From: Thermicanus aegyptius DSM 12793
GTDB lineage: Bacteria > Bacillota > Bacilli > Thermicanales > Thermicanaceae
DNA: 64,000 nt
Reading direction: 5' to 3'
NCBI RefSeq assembly: GCF_000510645.1
Contig: NZ_KI783301.1
Location: 2,146,420-2,210,419 of the forward strand
A model generated the notes under the pieces. That model ran no database searches. It had not been told where the DNA came from and saw only the letters and a program-made list of their open reading frames with translations. Made by a program: the position numbers and the translations under genes. The first letter of the stretch is position 1. Each line of letters begins with the position of its first letter. Shown here piece after piece: positions 57,074-64,000 of the stretch.

Positions 57074-58456
57074 TTAGTTTTCAGGCGGGGGCGGAGGCGG
57101 CGGATTGCAGGTGTAGGAATCTCTACCCGTCTCCACCCATCCTCTCACTGAAATGGTTGTGCTTGCATTCGTGGTATGACCAGACCATGTTGCGCTGCCT
57201 TTAATCGTTTTCGCATCATGGGTATCTCCACTCGTCGAAGGCCCCGATGTTGACGCATATTCCGCCAAGGTATAGGTGCCGGATTTCCCATCTACGGTGA
57301 CAGTCACCACAATGGGGAAATTGCTGTTGTTCGTCACCGTGGATGTGACCGTATAGCTTGCACCTTTCCATACATAGTGAGCTTGCGGATTAGAGGGGCT
57401 GGAGCCGTAGGCGCACCCCGTTGAAATGCTTTGGCTTTTCGTCTCGTAGTCTTTATCGCTTGTCGAAGCATTAAGCGTAAGCCCCGCATTGGCGACGATA
57501 AACGTGAAGCTCGCGGAATTTACCTTCGGCATCGGGCTTGCCTTATCCGGATCGAAGGTTACCTTAAACGTCTGTGTGTTCGTTGAAGCGGTGGAGGGGA
57601 TCGCAATCTCTGATCCGCTGATCATCTCCCCTGCCTTGATCGTCCCTGTCTTTACGGTTTTGGTTCCTCTTGCGTCGATGATCTCCGCTTTGTAAGCGTA
57701 GTCAATGGTGTTTGGATTCCTGAACGTCCAATTGGTTCCGAAGGTAGATGGAGTCCCTGCGTGGTTCGATTCCAGAGTCACTTCCGGCACTTTGAAGGCG
57801 ATGTACACCGGGGTATCCGTATAGATTTTCCCCAAGTTCCGCACCGTTTTGTAATCGGGATGAACATTCGGATGCCGGTTCTCCGTTACCCGGATGTCTA
57901 CATCGTACTTCGCCTGCCCCTCATGACGTTTCACGCTATCAAAGGTAAGCTCCGTATCCCCGGGGGGTAGCGTCACATTTTCCTGCTTTTGTTCCGTTAG
58001 GTTAGCTACTTCCGCATCCGGCGTCTTTGAGACGAGTTTTACGCTTGCGACAATCGTAAAGTAGTTCGGGTTGTTCACCGTCATAATCAGGCGGTGATCC
58101 CCGGCTTCCTTTTGTCTTAGTGTCATTGTCGGTGTTTTGATTTCGTCCAGCACCGTTGTGGTCTCTGTTACTTTTTGCTGGTTTTGTTTCCGCTCATAGT
58201 GTGAAGCATCCACCCATATCTGCCCAGCCGGATTCGTCTGAGTGGGGGGGACGGGGTAGAAGACCCGTTGCCCGTCAATCTCCCCCCAGTACCCCGTCAT
58301 TACCCAGGTCTGCCCAGCCTTGTTTTTCAAGGTCACCTGCGGGTATTCTCCTTCTCCGGAAACGCGAATCCCAAAGTTGAGATACAGAAACAGGAGGAAC
58401 AGGAGAAAGGAAATACTTAAAACGATAACATGAAACGGTATTCTTTTATGAAGCAT
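57074..58456 (-). CDS. Membrane-anchored exported protein, 460 aa
   Basis: An N-terminal membrane helix (IVLSISFLLFLLFLYLNFGI) is followed by a beta-rich extracellular region of several Ig-like modules with many Thr/Ser residues (EIAIPSTASTNTQTFKVTFD). The C-terminus is a proline run after a Cys. No enzymatic motif is visible. It lies four nt after the 965-aa gene, and both probably form surface parts of the pilus system. Confidence 0.7.
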   Translation of the reverse strand: MLHKRIPFHVIVLSISFLLFLLFLYLNFGIRVSGEGEYPQVTLKNKAGQTWVMTGYWGEIDGQRVFYPVPPTQTNPAGQIWVDASHYERKQNQQKVTETTTVLDEIKTPTMTLRQKEAGDHRLIMTVNNPNYFTIVASVKLVSKTPDAEVANLTEQKQENVTLPPGDTELTFDSVKRHEGQAKYDVDIRVTENRHPNVHPDYKTVRNLGKIYTDTPVYIAFKVPEVTLESNHAGTPSTFGTNWTFRNPNTIDYAYKAEIIDARGTKTVKTGTIKAGEMISGSEIAIPSTASTNTQTFKVTFDPDKASPMPKVNSASFTFIVANAGLTLNASTSDKDYETKSQSISTGCAYGSSPSNPQAHYVWKGASYTVTSTVTNNSNFPIVVTVTVDGKSGTYTLAEYASTSGPSTSGDTHDAKTIKGSATWSGHTTNASTTISVRGWVETGRDSYTCNPPPPPPPEN

Positions 58457-58460
58457 TTTC

Positions 58461-61358
58461 TCACCTCACAATCCATTGTGTCCGTTTATACCGGACGATG
58501 AGCGGCTGCCGTTCAATCCAGTATCCGTCTTCGACCCATTCGTCATACTCTTGGTAAGAAATATTTTCCGTCGTGGTGTACCGCAGGAAGGTTTGTTTAT
58601 CCTGAAGTTTGTCCGGCGGGTATGCGATCGGATCGAAGGGGTCTTTAGGATTCGGTACATAGGAATCAAGCCGTGCGGCGATTGTCCGCGAATCCCGAAG
58701 ATTATTGACGTTTGTATCTTCCACATGACGCGCCATGATCTGGTTCGGCGTAAAGGAGAAGAACATTGCCGGACTTTGATCAGGATAGTAATTTAATTCT
58801 TCTTCCTGGAAATGACTGTTGATCTCGCCTGATCCCGTCCCTTTCATATTGGCGTTCTTGTCCAGTTTCAGGGCAGCCGTTACATAGAGAACGACGGGGT
58901 CTTTGCTGGGGTTTTGCGTTGCGTCCGGCATCTTCCAGAGGAAGGTTCCTTCCACCGTCTCACCCGGGTCTATAAATGTTTGGATCAACTCCGGCCATGT
59001 CCCGCCGTTTTCTTCTTTCAGTTTCATGTAGGGATCATCGTTAATCTTGGAGTGAAGGGTTTCAAAGCTTTCACCATCACTATTTGTTCCTGCGTAATAC
59101 GGCACATAAGAGTTGACCGTTTTCGGTTTCCCATCCTTATCAAGGTAATTACTAAAGGTGTATTCTGTACCGTAAAAGACGCCGATGGGTTTGCTTTCAA
59201 ATATCTTGGGGTGCCCCACGCCGTCCGGTTTGGTGCTTACGACATAATACCGAAGAGCAAGGCTTGTAATCGGCTGGTCGCTGTTATTGGTGATGGAATA
59301 CCTTGCCGTATAAATCTTGCCGGGGATGGCATAAGAGGGATCGGTAATCGCCTTGCTTTCATACTCACTCTTCCCTGCTCCAGCCAACGCATTGTCTACT
59401 TTCGGGGAGATTCCCGTGTCGGTAATCTTTACCGTTATTGCGTCGGGTTGTTTTACTTTATAGGGAAGAACGAGGATGTTCCGCCAATCTCCCTTAAAGT
59501 ACGCGTCTACAATGTCTTGTATAGAGGTGTTGTCGTCATAGAGTTGTTTCACTTCATTCTCGTACCCGCTCGACGGCCCAAAGACTTTTAAAGGGTCTTT
59601 CTTTCGGACCACCACATCTTCAATGGCCTTACGCGTTGTTTGGATAATCTGTTTTTGTGCGTCCGTATTCGACGGGAAAAGACGATCTCCATACAGAATC
59701 TTCGCCCGGCCATTTCCTACGTTTTGCGTGTGGAATTTGTCCAATTGTCCTGAGTTTTTCTTTGTTGTATAGTCCTTTTCGATCTTCCCGATAATTTTTT
59801 TGTAAAGATCGTCAGCTAAGGTATCGGCGATCGCTTCTTTATCAAAGAGGAATGTCATCCCTTTTGCGGTATAATCACTTTCCATTTGCTGGAGAATTTT
59901 TAGCGTTCCGGAATTATTGTCTCCGCCTTTTAATTTTAGAATAAACGCATTTTTCAGAGTTCCGGTTTTGTCATTTACGATATCTTCATAGAAACGGTAG
60001 GGATTTAAGATCGGTACGATCAGGATATACTGGGAATTTGTTGGTAAGGTTACGTTAATGAACGGAGTTGCGCTTACGGCGCTTGTGGGGATGATTTTAC
60101 CCGGCTGTTGCATCAGCACATCACGAATAGAGATTGTGTCGATTTCGTTTGGGTATCTTTCACTTTTTGGCATATAGCTTGCTACAAAGACCATATACGG
60201 CACTTCTGTTGCCGCAAATACGGCAGGATTTCTCCGTTCCACCTTAAATTCATCCTGGTGACTGTTGTAATAGTCGAGGTTAGGGAAATATGCTTTTGAA
60301 GTATTGATGGAGCTAAAGAGGCGAATCGTCAGGGTGTCGTTTTGCTCCAGGATGTCGAGATTTCCCACCACCGAATCGCTTTTCTTCTTGTCCCCGGAAA
60401 GCATCGTCTTGGAAGCGGCGACCGAGTATTCGCTGATCCCGACGTTGGTGTAGTGGTTGAACCAATAGGTGGCATTCTTTTTCAGGACGTGAACATCTTT
60501 GTATTGCACCTCAGCCATAAACTCCAGTTGCACCGTTCCTTTCTCAATCCCTGCACCTGCGCTTCCTGTTGGTTTAAAGCCCGTAAAGCCCGTAGAGCGG
60601 AAGTTTGTTATCCCATAGTTTGTAGCGGTTTGTTTCGTAGAACTTATCCCTCTGTAGATAACTTCATAGGTATCGGGGCCATTTGTGTATTTCCCTTGCC
60701 AGTAGAAATAGCCGTTGGTCGTTTCCTTATTGATGAACGCGGTGATCCCGTCGAGGAAGTCCCAGGAGATGTAGGGGACTTCGACTTCTCTCCCGCCAGA
60801 TACGGGCTCCCGCAATTTAAAAACATATTGATCATAATTTTGGTCAACGGTTACATTTCCTCGACTGTCTTTGTGCGTGATGACGTTGTTCAATATCCAC
60901 CAATAGGAATGGTACATATCCTTTACCAAATCGGTTGCCTGCGGGACACCCGCCTCCCCGCTTAAAGTGGCGTCTACCCCGGGAGGGGCAGTAATCTTTG
61001 ATTCGTTTATCAAGCGGAGAGACCAACCATTATCTTTATTCCCTTTGTCATCAATCCGGATATATAGCCCTGTCCCTCCTTGTTCTGTTACCGTAACCGC
61101 CTGAACGGGGTCTGTTAAAATGTTGTATTTGGCGATGTTTTCATTCCCCATTCCGGCGATTTTTTGAAATTTCCAGCTTGGATTCGAACTAAAATAGTTG
61201 TGATTGGGGTAGCTGGAGAGATTAATGTCGAATTTGTTATTACTATCAAGGCTGCCTCCGAAAACAGGGAAGGAGGCGAGAAGCGAAAAGAGAAGGACCA
61301 AAACCAAAGAGGCGCTTATCCATCGTTTGTGTCGCAAAATCGGTTTCATCTTCATCAT
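58461..61358 (-). CDS. Large secreted protein of unknown function, 965 aa
   Basis: A signal peptide (WISASLVLVLLFSLLASFPVFGG) starts a long exported protein with beta-rich domains and a helical middle (about 480-640). I do not recognise the family; similar large exported proteins accompany Tad-like clusters in thermophilic Bacillota. The start is ATGATGAAGATG at 61358. The IsrB element ends just four nt upstream, and the only ribosome binding site, AAAGGAGG, lies inside that element behind its terminal hairpin. Confidence 0.7.
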   Translation of the reverse strand: MMKMKPILRHKRWISASLVLVLLFSLLASFPVFGGSLDSNNKFDINLSSYPNHNYFSSNPSWKFQKIAGMGNENIAKYNILTDPVQAVTVTEQGGTGLYIRIDDKGNKDNGWSLRLINESKITAPPGVDATLSGEAGVPQATDLVKDMYHSYWWILNNVITHKDSRGNVTVDQNYDQYVFKLREPVSGGREVEVPYISWDFLDGITAFINKETTNGYFYWQGKYTNGPDTYEVIYRGISSTKQTATNYGITNFRSTGFTGFKPTGSAGAGIEKGTVQLEFMAEVQYKDVHVLKKNATYWFNHYTNVGISEYSVAASKTMLSGDKKKSDSVVGNLDILEQNDTLTIRLFSSINTSKAYFPNLDYYNSHQDEFKVERRNPAVFAATEVPYMVFVASYMPKSERYPNEIDTISIRDVLMQQPGKIIPTSAVSATPFINVTLPTNSQYILIVPILNPYRFYEDIVNDKTGTLKNAFILKLKGGDNNSGTLKILQQMESDYTAKGMTFLFDKEAIADTLADDLYKKIIGKIEKDYTTKKNSGQLDKFHTQNVGNGRAKILYGDRLFPSNTDAQKQIIQTTRKAIEDVVVRKKDPLKVFGPSSGYENEVKQLYDDNTSIQDIVDAYFKGDWRNILVLPYKVKQPDAITVKITDTGISPKVDNALAGAGKSEYESKAITDPSYAIPGKIYTARYSITNNSDQPITSLALRYYVVSTKPDGVGHPKIFESKPIGVFYGTEYTFSNYLDKDGKPKTVNSYVPYYAGTNSDGESFETLHSKINDDPYMKLKEENGGTWPELIQTFIDPGETVEGTFLWKMPDATQNPSKDPVVLYVTAALKLDKNANMKGTGSGEINSHFQEEELNYYPDQSPAMFFSFTPNQIMARHVEDTNVNNLRDSRTIAARLDSYVPNPKDPFDPIAYPPDKLQDKQTFLRYTTTENISYQEYDEWVEDGYWIERQPLIVRYKRTQWIVR

Positions 61359-61415
61359 AACCGGCGCAGGAGACCCCTGCCTTCAGGCATGGGGAGGAAT
61401 GCGCCTTCCCTCCTT
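61359..61415 (-). repeat. Right end of the IsrB element: SD, hairpin, target ATGA
   Basis: On the minus strand AAAGGAGGGAA is followed by a hairpin (outer arms GGCGCA/TGCGCC at 61405-61400 and 61368-61363, inner CCCC-TGCC/GGCA-GGGG), then GGTT and ATGATGAAG. The hairpin is the terminal palindrome expected for IS605-superfamily elements. The ATGA after it matches the target motif of IscB/IsrB elements and is at the same time the start codon of the next gene. Confidence 0.75.
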
Positions 61416-62435
61416 TCAAATCACCAATTTGTAAAACCAGCTCTGATGGAATACCTTTTGACATTTTGCCGGATCGGCATGTTGCGTCACACGCTTGTTG
61501 GCAAAATCAAAGCTGTGCAGGCTAAGTTTCCCCTTCGTTGTCCCACCCGTCCGGTACAGGTTGCCTTCGTACCAGACAACGGTGTTTTTCCTGAACCCAC
61601 ACGCCACCGATTCTCCATAGGGCTTCCTTATGCCCCCTTTCTCCGGCTCCAGCCGGTGCAACTGCCTGCGTGCAATCTCCGGCCTCCGCCATACCCCGAA
61701 CGATGTGACTTCCGTCCGTTTGGTCCGGATCACCAGCCAACAGAGGACAAAGCCGTCAACGGCTTGAGAATAAAAGCTGTGCTCGCCTTTCTTGCCCGTC
61801 TTTGTGAGCCCAAGTGTTTCCCTCGCCTTTGCCGTTTCTTTCGCGTCAAACAGCCGCAAGTCACCTCTTCCCTCCAGGAATTGATACAGCTTCCGTTTGT
61901 TTTCCATCGTCCAGGTGAAGTACTCACGGCCCTTCACCCCTTTCAGCCTGTTACCGTCAATCCGCATATCTTCTACGGCAATTTTCGAAATTGGATAGAT
62001 AGCGAATAAGTAAGATAGAAACTGTATCCGCATGTCTACCTTTGCCTTGATCGACGGTGGAAGCCACCCTTCAGGACGTTTACGATTGGAAAAACGCTTG
62101 GGCCGTCTTCTTGTCTTGCGGAACCGCCTGGCACGGCGCATATTCCTGCGCGTTTCCATCTTGTCTTTGATCCGGTTTTTCACCACCAACATGCCAGAAA
62201 ACTGCATCTGCTCCTTTGTGGCGATTGCCACCCCGTCATAATTGGCTCCCGGATCAATTCCTAGTGCCATATCTTGTGTATGTTTGCTCGTTGGTGTGGT
62301 TAACTGAATAAAAAAGATTCCGGTTTTCGTCCACTTTTTCACAGCCGCGCCGCTTCTTAGCAGCTTTCTCGCTTTTGCAGGCGTACACGGCATAAGCGGT
62401 GTTCCATCCATGTGTACAACAGGTACTTTCCGCAC
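61416..62435 (-). CDS. isrB: IsrB-type RNA-guided nickase (HNH-less IscB relative), 339 aa
   Basis: IsrB is the ancestor-like relative of IscB and Cas9; with an omega-RNA it nicks DNA. The PLMP domain (DGTPLMPCTPAKARKLL, PLMP at residues 13-16) is followed by RuvC-I LGIDPGANYDG (Asp61), an arginine-rich bridge helix (residues 96-112), and RuvC-II IAVEDMRID (Glu155). RuvC-III HSFYSQAVDGF (Asp227) comes only 70 residues later, with no room for an HNH domain. All three catalytic acids are intact. The GTG at 62435 follows AAAAGGAGGCACGAGTACC; an ATG 27 codons upstream would lie inside the RNA. No transposase is present, so movement would rely on a TnpA in trans. Confidence 0.9.
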   Translation of the reverse strand: MRKVPVVHMDGTPLMPCTPAKARKLLRSGAAVKKWTKTGIFFIQLTTPTSKHTQDMALGIDPGANYDGVAIATKEQMQFSGMLVVKNRIKDKMETRRNMRRARRFRKTRRRPKRFSNRKRPEGWLPPSIKAKVDMRIQFLSYLFAIYPISKIAVEDMRIDGNRLKGVKGREYFTWTMENKRKLYQFLEGRGDLRLFDAKETAKARETLGLTKTGKKGEHSFYSQAVDGFVLCWLVIRTKRTEVTSFGVWRRPEIARRQLHRLEPEKGGIRKPYGESVACGFRKNTVVWYEGNLYRTGGTTKGKLSLHSFDFANKRVTQHADPAKCQKVFHQSWFYKLVI

Positions 62436-62439
62436 GGTA

Positions 62440-62690
62440 CTCGTGCCTCCTTTTGGAGTTTTGTGCCCTTCGACCATGCCTGTCAGGCTTAGATGTGCAA
62501 AAACACATCGTGGCATTCAACGATTCTGCCGCATATCCCCAGACTAGGGCGTGCAGCCGGGAGGTGCTTGGTAGCCCGTCAGGGCGTAGGCTTTCGCCTC
62601 GGTCTAGTCAACGGTTGCCTTGGTATCGTCATCCCAAGCTCACGCCTTCAGGCGTGGGGTCGTTGACCCTCCTTATCTCTTGGAATCAAA
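62440..62690 (-). ncRNA. Omega-RNA (HEARO RNA) of the IsrB element
   Basis: The segment between the terminator at 62.7 kb and the isrB start is densely structured on the minus strand. It has ACGCC-TGAA-GGCGT, a long-range GTCAACG/CGTTGAC pairing (about 62668 and 62610), ACTAGACC followed by an AGGC-GAAA-GCCT hairpin, and a GCCCTGACGGGC stem. This matches the position and style of HEARO RNAs, which are encoded just upstream of IscB/IsrB. The guide would be the roughly 16 nt upstream of the scaffold (about 62670-62690). Confidence 0.78.
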
Positions 62691-62694
62691 AGAA

Positions 62695-62722
62695 AAGGAG
62701 CCGTCGATAGGACGGCTCGCTA
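62695..62722 (-). terminator. Terminator of the stalk-domain gene
   Basis: On the minus strand GAGCCGTC-CTATC-GACGGCTC (62698-62718) is followed by CTTTTCTTTT. It lies between the stalk-domain protein gene and the omega-RNA. Confidence 0.8.
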
Positions 62723-62735
62723 AACGATTTATTCT

Positions 62736-64000
62736 TTATTCGCTTTTCTTGTACCACGATCTCGATTCTTCATACGTTGCTTGCGGAATCCAAGCGGCTG
62801 CATCCTTTGTCCACGGCCTCCATTCGCTGCCGGGTGTAAAGCTTCTCCGCTTGGTGAAGTAATCGGGCAGAATCTTACTTCCAGGTGAAAGATCACTTTC
62901 TTCCATGAAATAGCCTCCAACTACAAACTGGAAATCACCTCCGCCACGAATTGCCTTAACCATATAGTCCGTGTTATTCCAGCGATACTCTTCAACATAC
63001 TTAAGGCTAAAGTCATTATCGGAGTAAACCACAAAAGGAGGGCTAAAGCGGGTATTTAATTCCCCGGTAGCTCTTCCTGTTCCAGAATAAAGACCAATAA
63101 CCACACCTGATTTCTTGATCTCCTCGAAAATTTCCGGAGTAGCAATCTCGCTTAATACTCCGTTGAATTTTTCGTCATTGAATCCTGCCCATCCGACATT
63201 ATTTACATAACTTCCAATCGGATTTTTGATGGTAACCCGGAATGCGTAACGCTGTCCAATGGGACGGAAGATGAAGCTGTCCAGTTTTCCTTCTTCGTTA
63301 AAGTGATAGTCGAGGAGAATGGCGTAGTCGAAGGACCAATCACGTATTACTCCAAAGGAATCTGTTAGTAATGCTTTTGGAACCTTATCCCATGATTCGT
63401 ATCCCATATTTTTAGCGATCCTGCTCATCACTTCTTTTTCATAAGGGCTGGCGGGAATGGGGCCTTTGTAATAGGCCCAGAGAAGCTCTTGCAGCGAAAG
63501 GCGCGGAAAGGGATCAGAATTCGGTTTGCTGATTTCGTCCGGATGTTCCTTTCTGTATTTCTCTGCCATTTGAAGCCCCTGCTTGAAATCCGGATAAATC
63601 CTCGTCACCCGAAGATAGGCCAAACCACCGATTCCCCAGTTATCCCAAGTCTTGGCCCCTGTCTCACCCCATGCCTTAATAAAATCCTCCTTCGTCAGGG
63701 GCTGTACATTCCTCGGACCTCCCGTCTCCACATAAACCGCATATGCCTTGCCATCCCACGTCACCTTCGCTCCGTAGCGTTCACTTACAAACCGGATCGG
63801 CACGAGCGTCCGCCCGTTCACAATCTTCGCAGGCACATCGAGCGGTACAATGCCGCCGTTGGCATAGGCCGTCTTCTTCCCGATGGTGATCACCACCGTC
63901 CGCCCGTCCGGCGCCTGAATCGTCACTTCCTGCTTCTCACCGTTCCATTCTACATCCATCCCCAGGTTTTCGCTGATCACGCGAATAGGTACGAGGGTCC
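62736..64000 (-). CDS. Exported stalk-domain (copper amine oxidase N-like) protein, 5' end outside the window
   Basis: The frame is open to the right edge, and the first visible codons read TLVPIRVISENLGMDVEW, the end of one stalk repeat. A second repeat, NGRTLVPIRFVSERYGAKV, follows. The beginning of the gene and its signal peptide are therefore missing. The C-terminal 300 residues form an unrecognised domain with LSLQELLWAYYKG and GYFMEESDLSPGSKILP. Stalk domains are common on surface proteins of thermophilic and spore-forming Bacillota. Confidence 0.8.
   Translation of the reverse strand, partial: TLVPIRVISENLGMDVEWNGEKQEVTIQAPDGRTVVITIGKKTAYANGGIVPLDVPAKIVNGRTLVPIRFVSERYGAKVTWDGKAYAVYVETGGPRNVQPLTKEDFIKAWGETGAKTWDNWGIGGLAYLRVTRIYPDFKQGLQMAEKYRKEHPDEISKPNSDPFPRLSLQELLWAYYKGPIPASPYEKEVMSRIAKNMGYESWDKVPKALLTDSFGVIRDWSFDYAILLDYHFNEEGKLDSFIFRPIGQRYAFRVTIKNPIGSYVNNVGWAGFNDEKFNGVLSEIATPEIFEEIKKSGVVIGLYSGTGRATGELNTRFSPPFVVYSDNDFSLKYVEEYRWNNTDYMVKAIRGGGDFQFVVGGYFMEESDLSPGSKILPDYFTKRRSFTPGSEWRPWTKDAAAWIPQATYEESRSWYKKSE

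Overview
The window looks like part of a large plasmid or integrative-conjugative element of a thermophilic Gram-positive bacterium (Bacillota). Evidence: strong AAAGGAGG ribosome binding sites, Bacillus-type sigma-A promoters, copper-amine-oxidase 'stalk' domains on exported proteins, a low-to-moderate GC content, and plasmid hallmarks (ParM-type partition, primase, SSB, RecT, two VirD4/TraG-like coupling proteins, toxin-antitoxin, restriction-modification). No rRNA, tRNA or CRISPR array was seen. No relaxase or VirB4-like ATPase lies in the window. Almost every gene is on the minus strand; the exceptions are a three-gene group at 13.4-15.0 kb and a secreted nuclease at 29.4 kb.

Layout from left to right (transcription mostly runs right to left). 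0-7.5 kb: RtcB RNA ligase, a VWA protein and a MoxR-type AAA+ ATPase (an RNA-repair/chaperone-like module) with small accessory genes. 7.8-13.3 kb: a ClpX homologue, a toxin-antitoxin pair with a YgiT-type zinc finger, a DnaG-like primase and RadC. 15.1-20.9 kb: a recombination/replication operon with a RecB/Cas4-like nuclease, SSB, a CHC2-type zinc-finger protein and a RecT/Bet annealase. 21.3-27.3 kb: a VirD4 coupling protein downstream of three proteins that are otherwise unlike one another but end in the same C-terminal tail. One of the three carries two tandem Csx3-like (ring nuclease) domains, and a hammerhead ribozyme lies in its 5' leader. 27.6-41 kb: zinc-finger and DUF2325-like proteins, a secreted thermonuclease, a single-chain type ISP R-M enzyme with a CoiA-like neighbour, a radical SAM protein, a secreted zincin, and a replication-relaxation-type protein with a leader peptide and an antisense RNA. 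41-47 kb: a degenerate Nudix gene, an S1-repeat protein, a second coupling protein with a membrane partner, another replication-relaxation protein and a cell-wall hydrolase. 47-50.9 kb: a non-coding block, then a RusA-like nuclease, ParR-like protein, parC-like iterons, ParM and a thioredoxin-like lipoprotein. 50.9-64 kb: Tad-type pilus/secreted surface proteins, interrupted by an IsrB-type (HNH-less IscB) mobile element with its omega-RNA (HEARO RNA).

Three layers of RNA-level structure stand out. (1) A leader of about 200 nt, with a promoter followed by tandem hairpins and two terminator-like hairpins, recurs at the head of at least four minus-strand operons and suggests coordinated attenuation or antitermination. 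(2) Several genes have a stable hairpin wedged between the Shine-Dalgarno sequence and the start codon. One is the right end of the IsrB element; the others look like related ends left behind at start codons. (3) A hammerhead ribozyme, an ORF-less HEARO-like element and a short antisense RNA with its own promoter and terminator.

The most interesting candidate system is the 21.3-27.3 kb operon. A conjugative element encodes proteins with a shared C-terminal tag beside a coupling protein, and one is a Csx3-like protein that could blunt type III CRISPR cyclic-oligoadenylate signalling. Protein delivery during conjugation is one hypothesis; recognition by the element's own ClpX is another.
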